64,000 bases of DNA, taken from Histoplasma ohiense (Eukaryota > Ascomycota > Eurotiomycetes > Onygenales > Ajellomycetaceae). The stretch covers positions 7,750,001 through 7,814,000 of the forward strand of contig JAEVHH010000001.1 of assembly GCA_017607445.1 (NCBI GenBank), written 5' to 3'. Position 1 is the first letter of the stretch. The number at the start of each line of letters is the position of its first letter. Shown here piece after piece: positions 33,459-45,929 of this stretch. The notes beneath the pieces were generated by a model. The model was not told where the DNA came from. It made no database searches and saw only the letters and a program-made list of their open reading frames with translations. A program made the translations under genes and the position numbers.

Positions 33459-34728
33459 ATGAAAGAAAACTGTGAAATGCACACTTCTGTCACTGAAAGT
33501 GTGCAACAAGCATCATCTTTCTCTATGAAATTGAACTCTGAGTATAGTTCAGAAGGGGATACCTCCTCTGAAGATCTCAGTACAATTAAGACTGAGAAGA
33601 TAGCTGTGATCAGAAGAATCAAAAAATTACAGACTGAGAAAGAATTGTGAGAACTTCAACAGCAGTGCAACACTTTACTACAAGAATTGAATGAAACAAT
33701 TTCAGTCATCTGAAATACACTAGAAGCACATCTGAACCACAGTAGAGATGCAACTAATATGAATGATAATTATAATAACATCACAAATATTCTTGAGCCA
33801 CTGAAAGTCACATTACAAACACTCAACATCTTAGTGGAAAGTGTTGTGACTACTGTCAGTGGAAGATATAGTCAGATATTACTTTGACAATTAGAACTTC
33901 AAGATCTCAGCATGAGTGATCATTCTTCTTGAAGAGATGTGAAAAAGTTTCAAAGTCAAAGTATGAAAGAATTTGAAAACTTTGTTACAGCTGCTATTGC
34001 TTTCCATGTCAGTGATCTTGATTACTACAATGAACACAATCATTGAAAGATCATTGAAGCTGTTACTCATTTCAATGTTGAGATGCAACAATGTTGGTAT
34101 CAATATACACATAATATACAGACTTTGCCACCATGAGAAGAATTTGTTAGTTGAATGCAATGTCAAGTCATCAATTCAGATAGAAGTTTTCAAGATACTG
34201 ATAGACAGTACTGAAAAATAGAGCAACAAGAAGATCAGACAGTTCAACAATTTGTTTCACACTTACAATCAATTGAAGAGCATCTGCAGCATTCTTATAG
34301 TGAATATCATCAGAAATCACACCTCTATATGAAAGTTCTACCTTTCATTCACTGAGAATTTGACAAATATGCAACCAAATTGGAAGAGTTAAGCTATGAT
34401 GCCACTCTACATAAACTTGCAATGACAGAATCAAATCTGTCAGAGAGATGGAAAAAGCTTAAAGAGAAATCAAATTTCAAAAACCCCACTCAAAGCTTTA
34501 ACAACAGAAATAATGCTGATAATAGATCACAAAACAAATGCAGATGAAATGACACTACAAAGTCTGATGACTTCACTCAATTGAAATATTGCTGTTATTG
34601 CAAGCAATCAGAACATATCATCAATTTGTGTTTCAAATGATTCAAAGACAAATTCAAAAACACCAAGTTCAACTCAAAATCTGATATGAAAGACACAAAG
34701 AACTTGAAGAACTTAAAAAATGCTTAAG
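33459..34728 (+). pseudogene. B1 gag
   Basis: In B4 the start is ATG at 62707; here that codon is ATA (ATAACCTC near 33390), so the first usable ATG is 33459 (MKENCEMHTS). Domains: Gln-rich coiled coil (EKIAVIRRIKKLQTEKEL), capsid-like centre, Asn-rich linker, CCHC knuckle CCYCKQSEHIINLC near 34590-34630. More than ten in-frame TGA, several shared with B2, B3 and B4. Confidence 0.82.
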
Positions 34729-37618
34729 ACACATCATTCAGCTTGCAATGACAGTCATAAGCACAGAAAGTTGATGCAAAAATGTCTTAAGCTTCACTGT
34801 CACAGTGAAACTCACTACATCTAAGAGTCTGCAAAAAGTGCTTGTGCTAGTAGACTCTGAATCAGAAATGAACTGTGTTGATGAATTTTGAGCAAAGAAT
34901 TACAATCTAGAAGCTGCTCACCACAAAATCAAAATGATCAAATCAATTGATGAATGTATAATGCACTTCTTTGAAGAGTATAACATTGCAACTACTGTCA
35001 CTGATCACAAGGGTAATGCACAGCAGATATCTCATTTCTTCCATGCAATGAAAATGGAGAACTACAGTCTTGTATTAGAATTTTCTTGATTAAGACAAAC
35101 AAATTCTCTTATAGATTGATCAGATGAACAATTCTTCTTTAGAAGCTCTGAAGATGAACAACAGTCTTAAATTATTTCTGAACAAGATGTCTTAGCTGAA
35201 GTTCTCACAGAAGCTAGAGTAGAAATGCTTGTAGTATTATCTACAGAACATTCAAAAGACTCAAAGCATGCTTCATATATATTCTCAGCTGCATATTCAG
35301 ACTTGTCAACTGATCTATCTGATTATGTCATGTCATACACACATATCTTCTCAGAAGAAGCTGCTATAAGCATGAAAAGATCAGAAGAAGCAGAACACTG
35401 TATAGATCTCAAGTCTGATACACAATCTTCATTTATGCTGATATACAATCTCTCTGAAACTGAGTTAGCCACTCTAAGAGAATATTTAAAAAATGTATTA
35501 GATAAAGAGTGGATACAATCATTCAGTAGCTCAGCTGATACACTGATTCTCTTTGTTCTCAAAAAAGATGATGAACTTCATCTTTGTATAGACTATTGAG
35601 AGTTAAATCAAATCACTATCAAGAATCAATACTCTCTATCTTTAATAAGTGAATTACTTGATAGACTTTCAAAAGTCAAGATATTCACTAAGCTGAATCT
35701 TTGAGATGTCTATCACTGCATACTTATAGCAGCAAAAGACTGTTGAAAGACAGTCTTTAGAATGAGATATGAACATTTTGAATATATAGTTATATCATTT
35801 GAACTAGCTAATACTTCAGTGATATTTCAAGCATACATTAACAATGTCTTGTCTGATTTGTTGGATATATGTTGTGTTGTCTATTTGGACGACATTCTCA
35901 TATTCTCCAATTCAAAGCAGAAATATAAAGTGCATGTTACTAAGATGCTAGAATATCTTGAGTGTGTGAATCTATTTGCAAAACTCTCTAAGTGTGAATT
36001 TGAAGTGAACAAGATCTTATTTCTGAGGTTTGTTATAGATATAAATGATGTTGAGATGAAGTCAGACAAAGTCTCCACTATTGTGGAATGATCTACATCT
36101 AAATCAATTAAAGAGGTTCAATTCTTCTTGAGCTTTGCTAATTTCTATCAGTGATTTATTAAGTCTTTCTCCTCTATTGCAGCCTCATTATTTGAACTTA
36201 CAAAAGAAAGCAAGAAGGGGGAAAGAAAAGCCACTTTTATATGAACAGAAGATGCTCAAAGTGCTTTTGATGAGCTCAAATCACACTTTATACATGCTTC
36301 TCTATTAGCTCATTTTGACTCAGCTCAGTATATTCAGATCAAATCTGATGCATTCACTTTTGCAGTCACTGCTATTCTGTCACAGTTGCAGAATGATGAG
36401 CACTGACATTCAGTTGTCTTCTGATTAAGAAAGTTGATTGATGTGTAAATGTGTTATGATACTCATGATAAAGAACTCTTGACTATTGTAGCAGTATTTA
36501 AGAATTAAAGACACTATCTGAAGAGAAGTCAGTATTCAATTCAAGTCTGATCTGATCATGCCAATCTGCAGTACTTTATGACAACTAAGAAACTGAACAG
36601 ACATCAGATCAGATGAATGAAAGCTTTATCTGTTTATGATTTTGTATTACTGCACTGTTCTGAATCAAAGAATTCAGCTGATGAGCCCAGTCATTGCACA
36701 GACTACAGTGAGGTCTATAATGATCAAACTATGTTATCTACTCTGCAACAGAAGCTGAAACATGAAGTTAGATTAGACTGAAAAGCTGATACTTCTTTTC
36801 AAAATGATATTTCTTCTGATGTAGTCTGTGCACAGATCTCTAATGAGCAAAATGCTTCTTTTAATGAGTGAAAAATACTTCATACATTGACATCTTCTAC
36901 CTCTCATGTAAACTCTTCCCCTTCAATGTGCATTGAGCAATATATGCCCCAGATTGCAGTCAATAAGGCTATTCTTGAAGACTCAGCATATACAGAAATA
37001 TCTGAATTCATCATCTCATTTCTGAGTAAAGCACAGAAGATTGATTCTTTTGCTGCTGAGCAAAGAAAGAAGATAAAAGAGAAGAATATGACTGTTACTG
37101 AAAATATGCTATGAACAATTTCTGAGAATGATATATTGTGTGCTGATGGTTGTGTGTATGTCTCTCAACAAAAGACACTCATTGATGAAATTATCAGTGC
37201 AAATCATGATGATCTGCAGAGGGGTCACTTTGATATAAAAAAGTTCATAGACAGTATTCAGAACAAATACTATTGATATAAGCTAGTCAGAGATATCAAA
37301 GATTATATATCCACTTATGATACTTATCAAAGAGTAAAGTCAAAACAGTACAGACAATATGAAGAATTGAATACAATTCTCTTATCATCAAATTCTTTTG
37401 AGTTCATCACTATGAATTTTATTACAGACTTGTCAGCCTCTACATTCCTCCACCAAATCTACAATGCAATTTTAGTGATTGTGAATATATATACCAAGTT
37501 TACAATCTATATTCCTTGCACCAAAAACATTACAGCTGATGAACTAGCAGAAATCATTTATACCAAGTTCTATACAATTTACAGAGTACTCAAAAACCAT
37601 ATATTCAATCAAGATTTG

Positions 37619-37889
37619 TGTAAGAGATGGTTGTTGGTATAATTATGGGAGTAGTGTGAAGTATGCATATAGAATGTTAAGAAGGTAGCAATCTCTATTA
37701 TTCAAAGCTAATCACTGATCTCCTAATATCTACAGATATCAGTGAGCATTATATAGATGACCATCACACACTACAGCTGTCTATGATGCCATGCACTATG
37801 TCCCTTCTCATTAATTCTGATGTGTTCTGTGTTCTTCTATTGCCACATAGCTATTTCCTAATATAGATATCTTCATTGTGTCTATTACA
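37619..37889 (-). repeat. C1 3' LTR (left)
   Basis: 271 bp, TGTAAGAGATGG...GTCTATTACA on the plus strand. Closely similar to 44492-44762. Further family copies: 15335-15548 (inverted) and 63908-64000. Confidence 0.92.
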
Positions 37890-38432
37890 ATTATCTCTCT
37901 TCTTCAAAGACCTGGTCCTCAGAGCTTCTTACTGCAACATGTGAAGTTTGTAACATGTGCTGTGTGATTAATATTGTATAGAGTTCACAGAATTGAGCTG
38001 AATTAATTGTTGAGATTAATTCTGAAGTATTGCTGTCTCAGAAGAATGTTTTTTCATCTCTGATGTCAATGCAGTTCAATCACAATTTAGACACAACTTC
38101 TGAACCTCTTTTCTTTGACTTTTACACCAAAAAGTCATACCCTAACAAAATCATCACCACCATCACCACCAACAATTTTTTATTTAAAAAGAATACATCA
38201 ATTTATCAAACAAAGTACACTGTATCTTTCTATGTGATTTTTATTGCAAAATTTGAAGTTTTGATTGCATGATTGTATTTTCCATTTTGGGTTGAGTTTT
38301 GTGTTGTTGCAATCTCTTTGATCAACATTGCAATATTGGTTTCAATCTTCAACATCTGTTTTTCTTTCTTGTTGCTTTTGCTTCTCCTCCTTCTTTGAAC
38401 AAGGTCTTGGTACTGATTAAAGTTATGATAGA
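37890..38432. other. C1 region between 3' LTR and antisense gene
   Basis: Pyrimidine-rich polypurine-tract complement at 37890, then AT-rich sequence. No supported ORF; it would contain the promoter and 5' UTR of the antisense gene. A CT-rich stretch at 38355-38400 precedes the ATG, as often seen upstream of fungal starts. No clear TATA box. Confidence 0.5.
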
Positions 38433-39583
38433 ATGTCAGAACCAGCTGTTTCTGTTGCTGGTTTAAAGTCTATGAAGAGTGATATGCTGTCTGTCATCAA
38501 AAGCATTTGCTTGGATTGTCTGAAGAGATTGCAGAACTCTTCAGTATATTTTTGCTTTGTGAATAATGAACAGACACACTGTCACATCTGTCATATATTA
38601 AATAGAAGTTGTGCTGCTGTAAGTTTTCTTAAACTGAGATTATCAAGAATACTAACAGATTATAGATGTCTGAGTGCTTTCATGAAACTGATCAATCTTT
38701 GATTGATGAATTTCACAAGATGCTGCTCTCTGACAAAGTTTCAGATGAGAGATTTGCCATGTATCAAACTGCTGTTGTGAGGTTTGTACTTGATGTGCAG
38801 ATCTACAAGAACACAGATGAGATTCTAGAATTCTATATGAATTCTGATGATCTGTTGTCACAGCAGGGTGTGGCATTCAATCATAGCAGCATTTCAGAAA
38901 GCACATTTTCACATCCTGCTATTACATCAGTGTCATTCTCACTGAGTCAAAATCTTGGTATGTTATTTGAGTTGGTCAATAATGTAGATGAAGATGAGGA
39001 AGTGAACAGTTTCATTGAAGTGTTAGAAAGAAACACAGCAGCATATTGCTGTCATTGTATTCAACATTTGACAACATCCCCCCACCATCATTGTGAGTCT
39101 GCTGAGAGTCAATGCAAAAAATGCAAGCACTGCTCAGTGATGAAGCACATCTGCATTCCAGTAAGTTATTATTCAAAACAGATGTTTTTACAGTATATAA
39201 TATTAACTTTCTATTAGATGTCAGTGAATGCTGTTGAATTGACTCAGATGATTATCAACACTGCTGAGGATTTAATTGTTGCTGATGCAGATGCTTCAAA
39301 TATTAATGTTTTACAGAGTGCTGTGACTGCAGTGGTTAGATTCTTTGCTGTGAAGATTCAAGAGATTCAATGAAACAGTTCTTCTAAGGCTCTGACTGAA
39401 ACAGTGATTGATGAGATCTCAGTGGTTACATCATCAGTCACAGCTCTTAAGTCATTGTTGAAACATCATGCTTCATCAGTTGAGGAAATCTGAGATAATA
39501 AGCAGATTTGTCTTGATGACAATTTCTCAAATGACACTGATCAAGCTGAGACTGATCTGTTTTTTAATCTCTGAACAGAATAA
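38433..39583 (+). pseudogene. C1 antisense gene: three exons, twin six-Cys modules
   Basis: Exons 38433-38618, 38666-39160 and 39218-39583; introns 38619-38665 (GTAAGT, branch CTAAC, TATAG) and 39161-39217 (GTAAGT, TTAAC, TTAG), both phase 0. Product 348 codons with three in-frame TGA, all in exon 3 (about 39371, 39491, 39572). Exon 1 ends in C26-x2-C-x11-C-x8-C-x2-C-x6-C60; exon 2 ends in C128-x2-C-x11-C-x9-C-x2-C-x6-C163. Each module stops two residues before the exon end. Spacing resembles fungal Zn2Cys6 clusters but with an x11 loop instead of x6. Exons 2 and 3 both contain AVVRF in a helical stretch, suggesting exon duplication. It is transcribed opposite to gag-pol and ends about where pol ends. 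Function unknown; DNA or RNA binding is a guess from the Cys pattern. Confidence 0.75.
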
Positions 39584-39599
39584 ATATATTCAGCAGTTA

Positions 39600-42500
39600 T
39601 CATTATCTTCTTTGTTTTTGTTTACTGACTGACTTCTGATAGATTTTATTAAACTGTTTCAAGTACTTCTGACTGTTCATCAAGTTTTTCTCAGATTCCC
39701 AAGAATTATCTGCATCTGTACAATCTTTTCATTTGATAAGATATTGTGTTTGACTGCAGTACTGACACTTGTCTAATATAGCTTCAACTTCTCATTTCTC
39801 TTGCATGTCTATAATTATCAGTTCTGCTTGCAGGATTTGTCTGTCGCATGTGTGATATGATTTGAGAAGGGAAACATGGAATATGAGATGAATTTCTTTA
39901 TATTGCAGTGTGAGTTTCAGTTTGTACATCTGTGTACCACAGATATCAATTATTTGAAAGAGACTCAAAAATTGATGATCTAGTTTGAGTGAGAATTGCA
40001 AGATGGATATATTTTTTGCATACAGCATTACTCAGTTCTCTATCTTAAAGCTTTTTGATATATGATACTGATTGTAATACTTTTTCTCAGCTGCTTTGAC
40101 AGCTTCCAGACATTCTCAGATTTTATTCTTCACTTACTTCATCCATTCCACTTGTTTCATCACTGATTTTGACACATTCATGCTTGGGGGTTCCACATCT
40201 ATGCAAAGTTCAGTTGGTTGGCTGATCATTGCTTCAGATGATGTCATTTTTATTGATGCATGGAAGATGTTGTTGTATGCCCATTGCATCAGAGAAATCC
40301 ATTCTATCCAATTATCTTGCTGATAGCTGCAATATGTGTGAAGATAATGTTCAATCATCTGATTCAATCATTCTGTCTGGCTGTCGGTTTGCGGGTGGAA
40401 TGCCATTGATAATTTTCATCAGATATGAAGCAGATAATACAATATCAATCAAAACTTGCTATTTATTAATGAATCTCAGTTGCTAATAATGTTCACAGAT
40501 AGATCAAAGTTCTTCACAACTCTTCATACAATAATATTCACAAGTTCTTCTGCATCTAGCTCTGAAGATGTGGGCACAATTATGACTCATTTGATGAATA
40601 AATCAACAAATATGACAATAGCATTATAGATTTGACTTTCCTTTTTATTATCTGGCAGGTCTTCAATAAAGTCCATGCTAATTGTATATCATTTCTTATC
40701 TGACACTGAATGTGGTTGTAGCAATCTGTACAGTTTGTGCTGTGGTATCTTGATGTGTTGACAAACATCACAAGTTCTCACATATTCTGCAATCTCATCA
40801 CTCATATCATGTCATAAGTACTTGCATTTGATTGCTTTGATGATTTTGTCATGTTCAAAATGGTCATTTTGAGGATTATTGTGGTTCATTTTCATTATTT
40901 CATGTCTTACAGTCTTGTCTTGCAGTATGTAGACTTTATCATCTTTTCTGAGCAGATCATCTTTATCTACTACTCAGATTGAATGATTATCTACACTAGC
41001 ATCACTCATTTCTAGTCTTCTGTGAAGTTCAGATATGTCAGCATCTCTATTCTGAATCTGCAGTAAGAGTTTGATGATAAATTCAGCTATCTCTTTATGA
41101 TAGACTGTCTCAGACTCAAATATCTTGACAGCTAGAATCTGTGATATCAGAGTTTCTAGATTTAACTCTGTAACATCTGTGATCTCATTCTCATCCACAG
41201 ATGCATTCTTTATTCTGCAGAGGTTGTTGTCATCAATAACTATAGATTTCTTCACTCAACAATTTTCATTAGCTTGCAGATCTTTTCATATCATCTTGAC
41301 ACATTGATCTAACTTTGTGTTTTCTTTTGTTTTTAGTGACTTAAAGATCTTCTTATGCAGCTTCTCTTGCAGAGTAGAGAGCTCTGTCAAGAGAGCTGTG
41401 TGTTTTACAAAATCTGAGCAACAACTTGATGCATCTGCAGGATTATTTTTCTCAGAACAGTGCTCTATTTCAAAATCAAACACTGAGAGTATTTTCATTC
41501 AGTGAATCTGACATTTATTTAGCTGCTTCATCATCATGAAGTGCTGGAGGTTGACATGGTCAGATAAAACAGTTATTGGATGTCTGCTATTATGTAAGTA
41601 GTGATGCCATTGCCTGAAAGCTTCTACAATTGACAACATTTCTAGATCATATGTTTGATAACATCTTTCTGTTTCTGTGAGCTTTCTAGACCAAAATGTG
41701 ATTGGGTGTCAGTGATCATCATTCATTAATTGTGATATTACTGCAGCAATTGCAACATCAGATTCATTCATTTCTATATGAAGTTTTCACTGCAGATCAA
41801 AGTGAATCAATAATGATGCTTTTGTAAAGCATTCTTTTAACTGCAAAATTGTGTGCTTGCAGTTTTTGTCTAACTAAACAGATGTGTTATTCTTCCCTCT
41901 TTTTATTTTGTAATCTTTTAACAATTCAGTCAGAGATGCTGTTATTATTGAGAACTTGTATATGAATTGACAATAGAAATTGATGAATTCTAGAAATATT
42001 TGCAATTTGTTTATAGTTTGCAGTTCTGGCCAATCTAGAATTGTGTCAATGCAGTGTTTCTTGACAGTAATGCTCTGCATGGTAATCATAAAACCCAAAA
42101 ATCCAATTTCTGTTGCATGAAATGTACACTTACTAAGTTTGGCATATAGTCTCCATCGCCTTAACCGTTCCAGCATGTTCTTAACATGGATGACATGTTC
42201 ATCAAGTGTGTTTGAATAGATTATGATATCATCAAGATAAGCCACACAATATACATCTAAAAGATTGCTGAGGGCTTTGTTGATATAAGATTGGAAGATC
42301 ACAGAAGCATTGATTAGCTCAAAAGATAAAACTAGATATTCAAAGTATTTATATTGTGTTTGAAATACTGTTTTTCATTCATTCTCTGCTTGTATGTGAA
42401 TTCTATGATATGTGTTTCTAAGGTTCAGTTGTGTATATATTTTGACATCTGCTAATCTATCAAGTATTTCACTTATCAAGAGCAGTGGATATTGATTCTT

Positions 42501-43375
42501 GACTGTTATTTCATTCAATCCTTGATAATTCATGCAAAGATGCAGAGTTTCATCTTTCTTCAGCACAAATAACACTGGTGTGCTGACTGAGCTCTTGAAC
42601 AGACATATTCAATTCTTCTCTAACATTTTTTCAATATATTCTCAGAGGACAGAGAGTTCTTGAGATGATAAGTTATATATCAGTCAGTATGAGAATTCCT
42701 TACCAGGTTTGAGCTCTATAGCATAATCATGAGATGCATGTTCTGCATCAGATATGTCTTCTCAGAATACATCAAGATAATCTTTATAATCATCTGAGAT
42801 ATTTGACTCAGTTGCTGCACTCACAGCTTGTAATGATAAAGCAGTGAATATAATATTGTCATCATCAATTAGTGTTGTGAATTCTTTAGCAGTATTCAGA
42901 TGCATATGGTTAATATTCAACATTTTTCTATAGATTCAGCATCTTCACACTCAGTTGATATCAGAGTTTGCAGCTTTCAACCACAGCATGTTCAAAATTA
43001 CATCATATCTGCTAATGTCAGTCTCTTCAAAATGGTGGAATCCTTCTCAGAGAATGTGTTCATCATTGATAATCTTCATTGCAGCTCTTTGTTGTTTATA
43101 TGATTTAATTTTATGATTATCAACTGCTTCCACTACTTTTGATTTACCTTCTGCCTTCAAGAAATATTTTGATGCCCAGATGTGGGACACAAAGTTCACA
43201 TTCATGTCAGAATTCACTAGTGTCCACACCATCGACCATCCCACTTCTGTCAGCATCCACATATTCATTATCAATAATCATTTATCTCACAGTCTAGTTG
43301 TTTGTATTCTCAATGCAGCAGCTGCTTCTATGATTGAAATTGTTGATTTTTTGCTTGTCAAACTTGATTGCACTT
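39600..43375 (-). pseudogene. C1 pol with chromodomain
   Basis: Protease near 43225: TLVNSDMNVNFVSHIWA, where DSG has become NSD. RT: LHLCMNYQGLNEITVKNQYP at about 42540 and AYLDDIIIYSNTLDEH at about 42240 with both Asp intact. RNase H at about 41500-41800. Integrase zinc and core at 40970-40134, with the late core ISLMQWAYNNIFHAS. C-terminus: IFHVSLLKSYH then a chromodomain (EVEAILDK, QYLIK, NSWESEKNLMN) ending near 39605. Fewer TGA in RT than in family B. Confidence 0.85.
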
Positions 43376-43379
43376 TTTG

Positions 43380-44386
43380 AGGTGTAACATTCAACAATCA
43401 TTTGCAATATGATCCTTCTTATGACAGTGAGAACACTTCTTCATTCAGTTATATTTATCTTTCTTAGTCTGTTCAGTTGAACTCATTTGTTCCTCTCATT
43501 TCCTCTTGTTTCAACAATTACTAGATTTATCAGAATGATGCTGATTCTCTATGAATATTACAGATCTTTCTTTGCAGATAGCACACTGTCACTCTGACAT
43601 ATTTTTCTCAAGAGTCTGTAGAGTTTGAAGCAACTCTTTATAGTTCTGAGGCTCTTGATTTTGACAGTTGAGTTCTGTGTGTAATATCTTCAATGTCTTA
43701 CTATGCAAGTTATCCATTCTTTGTTCTTCACTATATGAGGGTAAGTAGTATTCCCAGTCTTCAAGATATTTAGAGAAATTGTGTATTGATTGTCATTCTT
43801 ATTGCTTCACATTTTGAAACTTTTGACTTGTCAATCAGCACTGGTTCTGTGGATTGTTAATTTGCATTTCTAGATGTGATAACATATTGTCAAAAGTCAA
43901 CAGTGTTGCTTCTTCATGTCTCTCATATGATGATACAAAATTCAACCACTTCTGCTTAATGTAGGTGTCAAGATAGAGTTTAGCATCATTTATCTTGTGT
44001 TCTTTCTTTTGATAATACTGATGATGATGTGTAAAGAGAGTCAATATGCAATCTTTATAGTTCTTGAATTCTAACATATTTTTTCCTCAATAATAGTCCT
44101 TAATCTCCAATCTCAGTGATATTTCATTATCATCATTCATATCATTCACAGATTGATTTTGCAGTGGTTCTGTGATGACATTCTGAATTAATTGAGACTC
44201 AATGAGAGTATCTCCATGAATCTACACTTTCAACTTGTTGAGCTGCTGTTGTGCATGCAGAATAGCTAATTGCTGCTCTCATTCATAAATTTGATCATTC
44301 AACTGTTGCAAACACACATTGTGATCATTGAAGGCAGTAGAAGATTCAGATTGATTTTCAAGGAATCTTGTGTATGTTGAAATCAT
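43380..44386 (-). pseudogene. C1 gag
   Basis: Minus-strand ATG at 44386 (MISTYTRFLENQ). Capsid-like region MLEFKNYKDCILTLFTHHHQ and IKQKWLNFVSSYERHEEATLL (44077-43835), then a knuckle KKCSHCHKKDHIANDC near 43395-43445. TGA codons at several Trp/Arg positions. Standard nucleocapsid arrangement before protease. Confidence 0.8.
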
Positions 44387-44479
44387 CTTACATGTTTTAA
44401 CTAATGTTGTGTGTTTTAACTAATGTTGCATGCTTTATTGTAGATGTGCATAACAACAGATCACTCAAATAAAGTTTAG

Positions 44480-44488
44480 AGCAATTAG
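44480..44488 (-). other. C1 primer-binding site, candidate self-priming
   Basis: Three bases inside the 5' LTR. Plus strand AGCAATTAG; the LTR contains CTAATCACT at 44581-44589. Both derive from the pair AGCGATTAG/CTAATCGCT by loss of one CpG in different ways, so pairing is 9/9 in the inferred ancestor and uses two G-U pairs now. A TATATAAT box (44622-44629) lies about 33 nt upstream of the LTR motif on the minus strand. Confidence 0.6.
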
Positions 44489-44491
44489 AAT

Positions 44492-44762
44492 TGTAAGAGA
44501 TGGTTGTTGATATAATTATGAAAGTAGTGTGAAGTATACATATAGAATGTTAAGAAGGTAGCAATCTCTATTATTCAAAGCTAATCACTGATCTTCTAAT
44601 ATCTACAGATATCAGTGAGCATTATATAGACAATCATCACACACTACAGCTGTCTATGATGTCATGCACTATATTCCTTCTCATTAATTCTGGTGTATTC
44701 TGTGTTCTTCTATCGCCACATAGCTATTTCCTAATATAGATATCTCCGTTGCGCCTATTACA
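44492..44762 (-). repeat. C1 5' LTR (right)
   Basis: 271 bp. Near the outer end it keeps CpG (TATCGCC, TCCGTTGCGCC), which the left LTR has lost (TATTGCC, TTCATTGTGTC). As in A1, the end touching foreign sequence is the less mutated one. Confidence 0.92.
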
Positions 44763-45929
44763 ATTTGCTGTTTACAAGCCATTATTGGTCCATCTTTTGT
44801 TATATGCTAGGCGCATGCTGAAAACTTTCAACAGTCTTTCACTCTCAAACAGATGGCCAAACAGAATGACAAAATCAAATCTTGAAACATTATCTTCAAT
44901 GTTTTATCAACTATCATCAAAATGACTGAGCACACTGACTACTGCTGATACAGTTTGTTTACAATATCTCTCAACATATCTCTACTGAAATGACACTCAT
45001 GGAAGTCTTAATGGAATATCAATCTGATTTGAAAATTAATGTCAGCAAATCACCACAATCAGTCACCATACATACTGCTAGCTATGCAAAACATATCAAG
45101 AAAACACATCATAAGCTCATTGAAAATCTACAAAAAATGTGACAAACACAGAAAATCTATTACAATGCAAAACATAAGTCTCAACAATTTAAAATAGATG
45201 ATTATATCATACTCAATGCAAAAAATCTCTGATTGCTGCATTTGATTCACAAACTCAATTATAAATATGTTGAACTCTTCAAGATTCTGAATATCATCAA
45301 AAAACAAGTGTACAAACTAGAACTGTCATCTTCATATAGAAGCATTCATTCTGTATTCCACATATCTTTATTGAAGTCATACAATCACAGAAATGAAGCT
45401 CTATCAGAATCAGAACTGAAACTTGTCAATGAAGAAGAAGAATATCAAGTTGAAGAAATTCTTGAAAAATGACAATGAAAAAACAAACCTCTGAAATATT
45501 TTGTGAGATGAACAGATTGAGATTCTAATAATGATACATAAGAACTGAAAGAAAACATATTGAACACTCAGACATTCAAAATCTTCCTTGAACAAGAAAA
45601 TGAACAACAAATACAAAATCAACATACTTTCAAATGTCAAAAGCATGAACATCAAATTGAAAGACATCAGAAACACAAATTCTAAATCAAAAAACACTAG
45701 AAGCACAAATCTCATTCAAACTTCAATCAAATACATTTTTTTTAGAAGGATTTTATCAGAGAAAAGAGAAAATGAAAAAAATTCAATTTGAGTATAATAA
45801 ATACAAAAAATAAAAAATACAGACAAGGAAAAGACAAAGAAAATAGATTCTAAGAAAAGTCTAAAGACTCTCAGTTCATTCACTCTCATCTCAATACTTC
45901 TCATCTCTTACTTTCATTTCTCTCTTCAT

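Larger units (their letters stand above)
37619..44762 (-). mobile_element. C1: full-length family C chromovirus with antisense gene
   Basis: LTRs of 271 bp at 37619-37889 and 44492-44762; TSD ATTTG (37614-37618 and 44763-44767). Coding for gag-pol is on the minus strand, so the right LTR is 5'. Polypurine tract is the complement of ATTATCTCTCTTCTTC at 37890. Between pol and the 3' LTR, and in the opposite direction, lies a spliced gene (38433-39583). CpG is concentrated at the right junction (44712-44820). Confidence 0.93.
34780..45700 (+). pseudogene. B1 pol, split by C1
   Basis: Protease: VLVLVDSESEMNCVDEF (DSG changed to DSE) at about 34840. RT: CIDY then TGA then ELNQITIKNQYSLSLISEL, and VVYLDDILIFSN with both Asp intact at about 35880. 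RNase H: AFTFAVTAILSQ and DKELLTIV. Integrase zinc region: NHDDLQRGHF with the two His, but both Cys are Tyr (TYDTYQ), whereas B3 keeps TCDTCQ. Core: FITMNFITDL. After C1 the integrase end resumes at 44763, and a decayed chromodomain follows at about 45440-45570 (EEYQVEEILEK, KPLKYFVR). TGA stands for Arg (LDLR to L-L-stop) and for Trp. Confidence 0.85.

Noticed and set aside
34000..36700. TGA reassigned to Trp (alternative genetic code), as suggested by many TGA at Trp positions
   Set aside because: TGG is used for Trp at many conserved sites (LINE-1 WLGVWLD, B4 SWEEFVSW), TGA also replaces Arg (RT box before DVYH, hAT C-terminus), and LTR pairs show the underlying GG-to-GA and CG-to-TG changes outside coding sequence.
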